Positions 1-6,070 of a stretch of 36,661 nucleotides of DNA are shown here, piece after piece. Source of the DNA: a bacterium. Lineage in GTDB: Bacteria; SZUA-79; Acidulodesulfobacterales; Acidulodesulfobacteraceae. Below the pieces are notes generated by a model that saw only the letters and a program-made list of their open reading frames with translations, had not been told where the DNA came from and did not search any database. Made by a program: the position numbers and the translations under genes. Where the stretch lies: positions 1-36,661 of the forward strand of contig JAJZJX010000018.1 in NCBI GenBank assembly GCA_021850985.1, read 5' to 3'. Within the stretch, counting starts at the first letter, position 1. Every line of letters begins with the position of its first letter.

Positions 1-1330
1 GTATCGCTCCTAAAATAGCAATTACCGCAAGTATCAAGAATGTTCCTTTAACTTTAAAGGCGACCATTAAGAACGGAAATAACAGGGTACCAAGGAATGC
101 GCCGAATTTTCCGCTTCCCGCCGAAATGCCGTCGCCCAATCCTCTTATAGGCGTAGGAAACACTTCCGCCGGATATACGAAAGTCGTAACGTTTGGTCCA
201 AATTCCGTGAATATATAACTCATTCCGAACACTATCATAAATACGGCAGGAATCAGTTCATAACCTCCGAAACTCGTAAACGAAATTATAAGATAAGCAA
301 CCGCCATACCTATAAATCCTACGGTCTGTATAAATTTCCTTCCCAGCTTGTCCATACTGAATGCCGCTATCCAGTAAAACGGCGCTGCAAAAACTATAAA
401 AACTATAGTAGATAGGGCGAGTCCCTGAATAAAACTGCCGTGAGGCATAATAGACTTCATAACGAGCGGCCAGCTTATAGAGTTTCCGTAGAAAGCCCAG
501 TCTAATAAGAACCATGAACCCGCCGTTCCGAGAAGCCTTAAATTATTGGGATAAGTAAACATATCCGTCCATCTTGTTTTTAATTTGACGCCGTTTCCGT
601 TTTCGGAGTTTTTTGGTTCTGCGGCCGTTATTTTAGAACCGGTTATATCGTTAATAGCGGCAACCGTTCCCGAAACGTCCCCTTTTGCGCTGAGGCTAAA
701 ATAAGGCGTCTCTTTAATTTTTCTTCTTAAATATATTACGCTTGCGGCAGGTATGGCGCCTAATCCCAGAAGTATTCTCCAAGCCATATCGTGCGGCACG
801 CCGAGCATTATAATAAGAATAGCTACCATAGGGCCGACTATTAAGCCGATTCCTTGAAGCGAAAAAACCATGGAAACTAATTTTCCTCTGTCTTTTCTGT
901 TTGAATATTCGCTCATTATTATCGCGCTTATAGGATAATCTCCTCCGATTCCTATACCCAAAACTATCCTCCATATTATAAGCTGGGTAATATCCTGCGA
1001 AAAAGCCGAGCCTATCGCGCCTATCGTTAAAATCAAAACTTCCAAACCGTAAATTGCTTTTCTGCCGAAAATATCCGATACTCTTCCGAAAATATATGCT
1101 CCAAGCGCCGCCGCAATTAGTGACGAACTTCCCAGTATCGCAACTTCCGCCGTCGTAAGGTGCCATATAGGAGTAAGAAGCGCAATAACGACCCCGATTA
1201 TAAAAAGGTCGTAAGCATCCGTAAAAAAACCCATGCCGGCTGTAAACATCGTCCTGAAGTGATGCCTCACAAGGTCGATGTCGTCAACCTTATCAAGCAG
1301 GCTGTTTCTTAAATCTTTCGCAGATTCCAT
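1..1330 (-). CDS. MFS phosphate:H+ symporter, Pho84-like (PHS family), 3' end off window
   Basis: Inner-membrane transporter predicted to import inorganic phosphate with protons. The frame is open from ATG at 1328-1330 to the window edge (443 residues visible). Near the N terminus (about residues 32-41) the segment GMGFFTDAYDLF is the hallmark first-helix motif of the PHS family. The segment GIGIGGDYPISAIIMSEYS (about residues 120-140) is the family's helix-4 signature, with the conserved Asp used in phosphate/proton coupling in Pho84. Typical MFS loop motifs follow (GRVSDIFGRK; DKLGRKF in the second half). A strong ribosome site (AGAGGAGGAA) lies 7 bases before the ATG. A Pho-type promoter at 1389-1443 gives a leader of about 50 nt. 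PHS transporters are best known from fungi and plants but occur in bacteria. Substrate is inferred from motif plus promoter; some relatives carry organic acids. Confidence 0.85.
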   Translation of the reverse strand, partial: MESAKDLRNSLLDKVDDIDLVRHHFRTMFTAGMGFFTDAYDLFIIGVVIALLTPIWHLTTAEVAILGSSSLIAAALGAYIFGRVSDIFGRKAIYGLEVLILTIGAIGSAFSQDITQLIIWRIVLGIGIGGDYPISAIIMSEYSNRKDRGKLVSMVFSLQGIGLIVGPMVAILIIMLGVPHDMAWRILLGLGAIPAASVIYLRRKIKETPYFSLSAKGDVSGTVAAINDITGSKITAAEPKNSENGNGVKLKTRWTDMFTYPNNLRLLGTAGSWFLLDWAFYGNSISWPLVMKSIMPHGSFIQGLALSTIVFIVFAAPFYWIAAFSMDKLGRKFIQTVGFIGMAVAYLIISFTSFGGYELIPAVFMIVFGMSYIFTEFGPNVTTFVYPAEVFPTPIRGLGDGISAGSGKFGAFLGTLLFPFLMVAFKVKGTFLILAVIAILGAI

Positions 1331-1388
1331 TGATAATTCCTCCTCTTGAATTTAATTGAATAATTTTTCTAATTTTATATTATGTAAA

Positions 1389-1443
1389 ATTTTATCAAAA
1401 CAATGTTACAATTTTATGACGTTTATGTTAAATTTTTGTAACA
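1389..1443 (-). promoter_or_regulatory. Pho-type promoter of the phosphate symporter
   Basis: On the plus strand the hexamers GTTACA, ATGACG, GTTAAA and GTAACA begin at 1405, 1416, 1427 and 1438, exactly 11 bp apart. In minus-strand orientation an extended -10 (TGATAAAAT) ends at 1389, leaving 10 bp between it and the nearest hexamer. The 11-bp phasing of direct repeats that replace a -35 element is the layout of PhoB boxes. The same 55-bp layout recurs at five or more other sites in this window. Confidence 0.75.
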
Positions 1444-1569
1444 TTCCGCTTTAAAACCGTTAATGGAATTTTACGTTACGCATTAATAATTTAAAAATAG
1501 TTTTAATATTAGTATTGTTATAAAATTTATCTATTGTTTTGAATATTTAATTATTTGATAAATTTAAAT

Positions 1570-1665
1570 AAGCTTCCGGAACCACTTTTCTTTTAAAGTT
1601 AATTCCGGAAGTTTGTCGAGGGAGATTAGATATTAAACTAAGCTTACAGTATTATAAAAATATTA
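1570..1665 (-). ncRNA. Candidate Pho-driven small RNA, CU-loop family member 1
   Basis: This lies between the end of the phosphoesterase gene and the separate promoter of the phosphate symporter, so it belongs to neither coding unit. Read on the minus strand it has a C-rich segment (AUCUCCCUCGAC) enclosed by a weak AGUUU/AAACU stem (1610-1614 with 1635-1639). A strong hairpin follows (CTTCCGGAA arms at 1573-1581 and 1603-1611, with an inner ACTTT/AAAGT stem). The U-tract after the hairpin is weak. The 5' region (UAAGCUU) can also pair with the AAGCUUA right after the hairpin. It is preceded by a Pho-type promoter. Its first stem is the weakest of the five related elements. Confidence 0.45.
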
Positions 1666-1671
1666 ACATAA

Positions 1672-1726
1672 TAATTAACTTTAATGTGTTAAGATTGCGT
1701 TAAATTTACGTTACGATTTTGTAATA
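1672..1726 (-). promoter_or_regulatory. Pho-type promoter ahead of the orphan RNA element
   Basis: Hexamers GTTAAG, GTTAAA, GTTACG and GTAATA (plus-strand view) start at 1688, 1699, 1710 and 1721, all 11 bp apart. The standard -10 slot (1672-1677) reads TAATTA on the minus strand. A perfect TATAAT lies further downstream at 1651-1656. It points toward the RNA element at 1570-1665 and lies just past the stop codon of the phosphoesterase gene. Confidence 0.55.
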
Positions 1727-1737
1727 ATTTAAATTAT

Positions 1738-2919
1738 TTAAATAATAAACGCATCGTCGAAACCATCAGCATATCTGTCCCTATCGGTTAAAGGATCCAG
1801 CCCCCACAAGTTTTCTACATATTTAAGAACGGAAGCGTGTTCGTGCCTTACGTTTGAAACGTAGCCTTTTTTAACGAACGGCGAAATAATAATGCATCCG
1901 ACCCTCATTCCAAGACCGTAGTAATCAACTACAGGCGGAACGACATGATCGTAAAAACCTCCGCATTCGTCCCAGTTTAAAAAAATAGCAGATTTTGAAA
2001 ACAAAGGGCTTTTTCTTAAAGCTTCAATTCTTTTTACCGTATATAGCATACCTATTTTTACGTTTGCAGGAGGATGTTCGGAATGGGCAAAATCGGGGAC
2101 GAGCCAGCTGAACTGCGGCAGAGTTTCTTTTTTTACGTCTTCAAAATATTCTTCCGCGGGTCTTATTTTATTCCATAAATTTTTATCTCTTTTAAAACTG
2201 TCGAACCATATAACCGGCACCCAGTGGTGAACGTATTTATGGGGGTTAGGCCAGCCCTGCACGTATATTTTCCAAGAGACTTTAGCTTTTTCTAACCTGT
2301 TAAAAATTGTAGGAAACTCGTACGGTTTTCTTGGCGGAGCATCGGTTATGTGACCGTTCGACTGACCGGCAATCTGATAAAGCCTGTTCGGCTGGGTAGG
2401 CCCCATAATAGAATGAAAATAGTTCTGACATAGTGTATATTTAGTTGCATAGTAATAATAGGGCGCAAGTGCTTTTTTCGTGTCGTAATAACCCATAATT
2501 ACTTTGTAGTCGTTTACCGGCTGGTTGATGCCGTTTAAGAAATATCCGTCCATCTTGCCGTTATTATATATAGTATGGAGCGCTTTCCACGAATGATTGG
2601 GATCGACATGGTTCGGCGTTACGTAACTATAACCTAAATCGTAGGGCTTAACACTGCCTCCCATCCCGTCTGTTATTCCAAGTTCTCTTATTCTTTTAGG
2701 CTGTCCGTTAACGGTTTCGTCCATCATTCCGAAATAGTGGTCGAAACTCCTGTTTTCCTGCATTATTAAGACGACATGCTCAGGCTTCCTGTATTTGTTT
2801 AACGTGCCGTTTGAATCATTATCCTCGGCAGCGTCCGCTTTCTTAAGATTAATGCCGTTTATAAATAATCCCGACAAAAGGCTAAGTCCTGTCATTTTTA
2901 CAAAATCTCTTCTGTTCAT
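1738..2919 (-). CDS. Tat-exported phosphoesterase (phospholipase C / acid phosphatase AcpA-like family)
   Basis: Secreted hydrolase expected to release phosphate from phospholipids or other phosphomonoesters/diesters in the periplasm. The N terminus has a twin-arginine signal (RRDFVK at residues 3-8, hydrophobic stretch, cleavage near ADA at 30). Family landmarks are QENRSFDHYFG at 54-64, GPTQPNRLYQIAG at 173-185, NWDECGGFYDH at 315-325 and HEHASVLKYVE at 359-369. The 393-residue length fits the catalytic domain alone; the C-terminal extension of classical bacterial phospholipase C is missing. A canonical AAGGAGG lies just upstream of the ATG. No separate promoter is visible after the hairpin at 2998-3033, so it may depend on readthrough from the exbD side. 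Exact substrate cannot be told from sequence. Confidence 0.85.
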   Translation of the reverse strand: MNRRDFVKMTGLSLLSGLFINGINLKKADAAEDNDSNGTLNKYRKPEHVVLIMQENRSFDHYFGMMDETVNGQPKRIRELGITDGMGGSVKPYDLGYSYVTPNHVDPNHSWKALHTIYNNGKMDGYFLNGINQPVNDYKVIMGYYDTKKALAPYYYYATKYTLCQNYFHSIMGPTQPNRLYQIAGQSNGHITDAPPRKPYEFPTIFNRLEKAKVSWKIYVQGWPNPHKYVHHWVPVIWFDSFKRDKNLWNKIRPAEEYFEDVKKETLPQFSWLVPDFAHSEHPPANVKIGMLYTVKRIEALRKSPLFSKSAIFLNWDECGGFYDHVVPPVVDYYGLGMRVGCIIISPFVKKGYVSNVRHEHASVLKYVENLWGLDPLTDRDRYADGFDDAFII

Positions 2920-2993
2920 TTATTAACCTCCTTAAATTGTTATTTTTACATTTAGTTTGTTATATGGCATCTGGTATCTTTTTATATATTAAT

Positions 2994-3070
2994 AAAAGTT
3001 TGTGCGAAAAATTTTATCCTTTTTCGCACAAACATCCTTATATCCGATAGGGGGATTGGAGATAAAGAAA
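2994..3070 (-). ncRNA. CU-loop RNA element, family member 2 (leader of phosphoesterase or small RNA)
   Basis: Read on the minus strand, a 10-bp stem with one mismatch (arms at 3058-3067 and 3036-3045) closes a 12-base loop containing CCCCC. Two bases later a long hairpin follows (arms GTTTGTGCG with CGCACAAAC, 2998-3033), then TTTTATT, which resembles a Rho-independent terminator. It sits between exbD and the phosphoesterase start, about 75 bases before that gene. A weak set of phased hexamers (ATAACA 3081, ATTAAA 3093, GTTAAC 3103) overlaps the end of exbD and could be its promoter. It may end the exbD transcript, attenuate the phosphoesterase, or both. Confidence 0.5.
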
Positions 3071-3107
3071 TTTTATATAAATAACATTTTAAATTAAATA
3101 ACGTTAA

Positions 3108-3512
3108 CTACTTGACAGGATTTACAGCTATAGAAACCCTTAAAAAACCGTCCTTTTTTATAATGTCTATCGTTTTCACAACCTTTCTTAAATAAATTTT
3201 TTTATCCCCGTTTATAATAATTAAATCTTTTTTATTTGTTACTCTTTGTTTTAGTAATGCAGGAAGATTTTTTAAAGACGTTCTTTCTTTGTTAAGATAA
3301 ACGCCGCCGTTTTTCTTTAATGTAATAGTATAATTATGCAATTTAACCGCAGAACCCTGAGAAGACTTAGGAAGATTTACGTTAAGCCCTTTCTGATGAA
3401 CCATTGAAAGAGTCACGAATATAAAAAAAATTAAAAGAAAAAACATAGTATCTATCATAGGTATCAACTCTATTCTTGCTTTTTTAGTTTCCTGTTCTTT
3501 TATTAGCTTCAT
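3108..3512 (-). CDS. exbD: ExbD-type TonB energy-transduction subunit
   Basis: Inner-membrane proton-channel subunit that works with ExbB to energise TonB. The 134-residue protein has a short cytoplasmic N terminus, one membrane helix (about 18-40) and a periplasmic domain. The helix carries the essential Asp at position 21 in IPMIDTMFFLLIFF, matching the proton-binding Asp of ExbD/TolR. It is the last gene of the TPR-TonB-ExbB-ExbD operon; the gap from the ExbB stop is 23 bases, and GGGAGG lies in that gap. The assignment to ExbD rather than TolR rests on its neighbours TonB and the receptors. Confidence 0.9.
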   Translation of the reverse strand: MKLIKEQETKKARIELIPMIDTMFFLLIFFIFVTLSMVHQKGLNVNLPKSSQGSAVKLHNYTITLKKNGGVYLNKERTSLKNLPALLKQRVTNKKDLIIINGDKKIYLRKVVKTIDIIKKDGFLRVSIAVNPVK

Positions 3513-3535
3513 ATTTTTGCTTATCGCATTCCTCC

Positions 3536-4252
3536 CTAACTTAATGCGGATTCATTCGCCGCTATTTTAATATTTTTATTTTCAAACTGAATTCTTTTTT
3601 GATTTGAACCAAAACTGTTATTATCTTTTAAATCGTTTTTGCTTATAAAATTTTCAAATTGCAATACGACGTATTCCATCTGTTTTTTTATCGAAATAAT
3701 TTTGCTTTGAAAATAATTAAAAAATCCTAAGCAGAGTATAGCGATAACTAAACCTGCCGCCGTATTTAAGAGTGCTAAGGCAACCCCTCCGGTAATTGCC
3801 GTTGGGTGTGATACACCGGTTTTACTTATTACGTTAAATGAAATCATAATTCCAAGTATAGTTCCCAAAAGTCCCAAAAGAGGCGCCATCGTTATAAGCG
3901 TATCTAATACCCACATATATCTTTCCATTTCCTTTGTATGCCTCATAGCTTCTTCAGTTAAAACTTCGTCTCTTTCGTCTCTCGTTAAGCACAAATTATC
4001 AAACCCTGCTAATAGAAGCGACGAATAAATCCCCGGATGTTCTTTGCAATACTCTTTGGCTTTTTTAAGTCCATTATCAGACTTTAAAATACTTTTTATT
4101 TCTTCGCTGAAAGAAGAGCCTGTTTTAAGTACGCCGTGTAAAAAATAAAATCTTTCAACGATAACGGTAATTGCAATTAAAAGCAGCAGCAGCATTACAT
4201 ACATTAGCGGGCCGCCGTCGAAAAGTACCCCGATTGAATGAATTATATTCAT
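3536..4252 (-). CDS. exbB: ExbB-type TonB energy-transduction subunit
   Basis: Inner-membrane MotA/TolQ/ExbB-family proton channel protein of 238 residues. It has a first helix near residues 15-35, a cytoplasmic loop, and two C-terminal helices. The conserved segment LITMAPLLGLLGTILGIM (about 118-135) and the following TAITGGVALALLNTAAGLVIAI are family signatures. The ribosome site AAAGGAGG precedes the ATG. It sits between TonB (gap 62 bases) and ExbD (gap 23 bases). With those partners it would drive the two TonB-dependent receptors upstream. Confidence 0.92.
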   Translation of the reverse strand: MNIIHSIGVLFDGGPLMYVMLLLLLIAITVIVERFYFLHGVLKTGSSFSEEIKSILKSDNGLKKAKEYCKEHPGIYSSLLLAGFDNLCLTRDERDEVLTEEAMRHTKEMERYMWVLDTLITMAPLLGLLGTILGIMISFNVISKTGVSHPTAITGGVALALLNTAAGLVIAILCLGFFNYFQSKIISIKKQMEYVVLQFENFISKNDLKDNNSFGSNQKRIQFENKNIKIAANESALS

Positions 4253-4314
4253 TTTTAAAGCCTCCTTTTATCTTTATTATTTTAATTTTTTATATTAATT
4301 TTTATAATAAGAGT

Positions 4315-5016
4315 TTAGCGGTTTTTTAACTTAAAATGTATTTTTATTAAAAAAGTAAGCGAATTTCTTTTTATTCCATTTGGAAAAGCCGGAAAAGGCG
4401 CCGATATTTTTATGGTTTTAATGGCAGATCTGTTCAGTGTTCCGTATTGCGACGATTTTTCTATTCTTTCAAAAACTAAATCTCCGTTCCTTAATATCTT
4501 AAACAATACATCTACATATCCTTTCATCCCTTCTTTTCGCGCATATCTTGAATAAACTAAATTATTTACTATCTTCGATTTTATCTTTGCAAAATATTTA
4601 TCTAGGACACTTGCCGGTATTTTAGTCTCTACATGGTAAACTTGCGGCTGCTGTATAATCGGATGAACAACCGCCATAGGCGAGGTTACCGGAATTTTAT
4701 TTACATTTATAGGCTTTACCTTCCTAACTATTCTTTGAATTTTTCTAATTACAGGTTTTTTATACACTACTTTTTTTATTTTTTTTACGGGTACAACCTT
4801 TTTTTTGTGATGAACTACCGCTTTCTTTTTTTTAGGCACGCTTATTACAGAAATAAGCATAGGTTTGACGCGCTTTACAGGTTTCATATAGTTTTTAACC
4901 ATAATTGAAATTTCCGCAATTAACAGTAAGAAAATTACTTCAAGAATGATTGCTATAAAAAAAGAATATTTTAATCTTGTATTTTTATCTGGAAATTCTT
5001 TAACAATATTTTCCAT
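4315..5016 (-). CDS. tonB: TonB energy-transducing protein
   Basis: Protein spanning the periplasm that passes proton-motive energy from ExbBD to outer-membrane receptors. It has a cytoplasmic N terminus, one membrane helix (about residues 17-40), a Lys/Val/Pro-rich spacer (about 45-125, with Lys-rich runs in place of the usual Glu-Pro/Lys-Pro repeats), and a C-terminal TonB domain. That domain (about 145-233) shows GYVDVLFKILRNGDLV and the SAIKTIKISAPFPAFP segment. No clear Shine-Dalgarno precedes the ATG, so translation may be coupled to the TPR gene 30 bases upstream. The spacer is unusually basic. Confidence 0.88.
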   Translation of the reverse strand: MENIVKEFPDKNTRLKYSFFIAIILEVIFLLLIAEISIMVKNYMKPVKRVKPMLISVISVPKKKKAVVHHKKKVVPVKKIKKVVYKKPVIRKIQRIVRKVKPINVNKIPVTSPMAVVHPIIQQPQVYHVETKIPASVLDKYFAKIKSKIVNNLVYSRYARKEGMKGYVDVLFKILRNGDLVFERIEKSSQYGTLNRSAIKTIKISAPFPAFPNGIKRNSLTFLIKIHFKLKNR

Positions 5017-5046
5017 AATTTTTATTTTTAGATATCTTTAAAATAA

Positions 5047-5835
5047 TTATTTAAAAAGGTTTCCTGTGTTTTTTTTAATATTTCTAATTTCTTGATTTTT
5101 TTTGTAAATAATTGCTTTTTTATCTACATTAATAGCTTCTTTTATCATTTTATTTTCTGGATTTAATTTTTTGGCAGTCTCAAGGTCTTTTAAAGAACTG
5201 TACAATTCTTTTAATCCATATTCAGCTCTACCTTTTAAAAAAAATGCGTAATAATTTTTTGGATTCTTTTTTATTATTTTATTTGCATAATATATTGCTC
5301 TTTTTAAATGTGCGGGAGTGCTGTTTTCATAACTCAAAACAAGATTTAAAGTCAAAAAATCAACTAATTTTTTATTAGACGCATAACTTAGCCCCTTTTT
5401 GTATTGCTTTATTGCATAGTTAATTTTTCTTGCTTTTAAAAGATTATTGCCGGTTAATAAATAATTAAGTGCGACGCCGTTTTTTAAGGACAATAAAAAT
5501 TTATTTGGATTCTTAAAGCTTTTTGATTTTAATACAGAAATAATAGACTTTTTATAATAAACCGTGCTAAGGTTATATTGCTTTTTAAGCTGAAATATAT
5601 TTGCCTCGAGCTCGTAAGTATATGGATTTTTATTTTCTTTCAAAGCTTCTTCAGAATATTCTAACGCCAAATTATATTTCTTATTTTTTAATAAATTAAC
5701 AGCTTTATCATAATTTTTTTCCCATTTTATTGTCTGTGACGATGCATTAGCTCCTGATGCAGAAAACAAAACAATATATGCAAATGTTATTAAACATAGA
5801 AAACTATAAAAATATAATCGAAAATGTTTCTTCAT
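5047..5835 (-). CDS. Secreted TPR-repeat protein, first gene of the tonB operon
   Basis: 262-residue protein with an N-terminal signal peptide (hydrophobic about 8-26, ending near SGANA) followed by tetratricopeptide-like helical repeats. Visible units start near the segments AVNLLKNKKYNLALEYSEEA, YELEANIFQLKKQYNLSTVY, AIKQYKKGLSYA, YYAFFLKGRAEYGLKELYSS and LKDLETAKKLNPENK. TPR proteins occur in many TonB-ExbBD operons and probably assemble or modulate the complex in the periplasm. It is the promoter-proximal gene of the four-gene operon. No catalytic motif is seen. Confidence 0.8.
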   Translation of the reverse strand: MKKHFRLYFYSFLCLITFAYIVLFSASGANASSQTIKWEKNYDKAVNLLKNKKYNLALEYSEEALKENKNPYTYELEANIFQLKKQYNLSTVYYKKSIISVLKSKSFKNPNKFLLSLKNGVALNYLLTGNNLLKARKINYAIKQYKKGLSYASNKKLVDFLTLNLVLSYENSTPAHLKRAIYYANKIIKKNPKNYYAFFLKGRAEYGLKELYSSLKDLETAKKLNPENKMIKEAINVDKKAIIYKKNQEIRNIKKNTGNLFK

Positions 5836-5884
5836 AAATTTTATTCTCCGTGTAGTATTAAATTTAATTATTTTTATTTTTTTA

Positions 5885-5957
5885 AATTCTCCAGAAAATA
5901 AAATCTATTTTCTGGAGATATGATTACTTACCTTGAGAGGAGGAAGTAAACAATTAT
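5885..5957 (-). ncRNA. CU-loop RNA element, family member 3, start of the tonB operon transcript
   Basis: Read on the minus strand from a start near 5955, a stem (TTACTT/AAGTAA arms at 5944-5949 and 5924-5929, extended by CC/GG) presents a loop with UCCUCUC. The wider segment UUCCUCCUCU contains a perfect anti-Shine-Dalgarno CCUCC. A second hairpin follows (CTCCAGAAAAT arms, 5889-5917). The U-tract after it is weak (AATTT then A-run), so transcription may well continue into the TPR gene, whose ATG is about 55 bases on. The 10-base segment is exactly complementary to the ribosome site of the phosphate symporter (plus 1337-1346). Confidence 0.55.
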
Positions 5958-5961
5958 TATT

Positions 5962-6036
5962 ATTATACAAAATGAATATTACAGGAATATTACATTTATA
6001 TTAAATTATGTTAAAATTTGTTACATAACTATTACA
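5962..6036 (-). promoter_or_regulatory. Pho-type promoter of the TPR-TonB-ExbBD operon
   Basis: Six hexamers (plus-strand view ATTACA 5978, ATTACA 5989, ATTAAA 6000, GTTAAA 6010, GTTACA 6020, ATTACA 6031) run at 10-11 bp spacing on one helix face. A perfect TATAAT (minus strand, 5962-5967) lies exactly 10 bp from the nearest hexamer. This is the longest repeat array in the intergenic regions examined. It places the TonB energising system under the same control as the phosphate symporter. Confidence 0.75.
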
Positions 6037-6070
6037 TAAATGTTTTTTGTTTAAATTTATTTTCCAAGAC

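Noticed and set aside
714-1166. 150-residue minus-strand frame within the symporter gene
   Set aside because: It is an out-of-frame shadow; the symporter frame through the same bases carries the PHS-family motifs and stays open for 443 codons.
4633-4908. Plus-strand 91-residue frame inside tonB
   Set aside because: It is antisense to the Lys-rich spacer of tonB, with a low-complexity Tyr/Phe/Arg composition expected from that codon use and no ribosome site.
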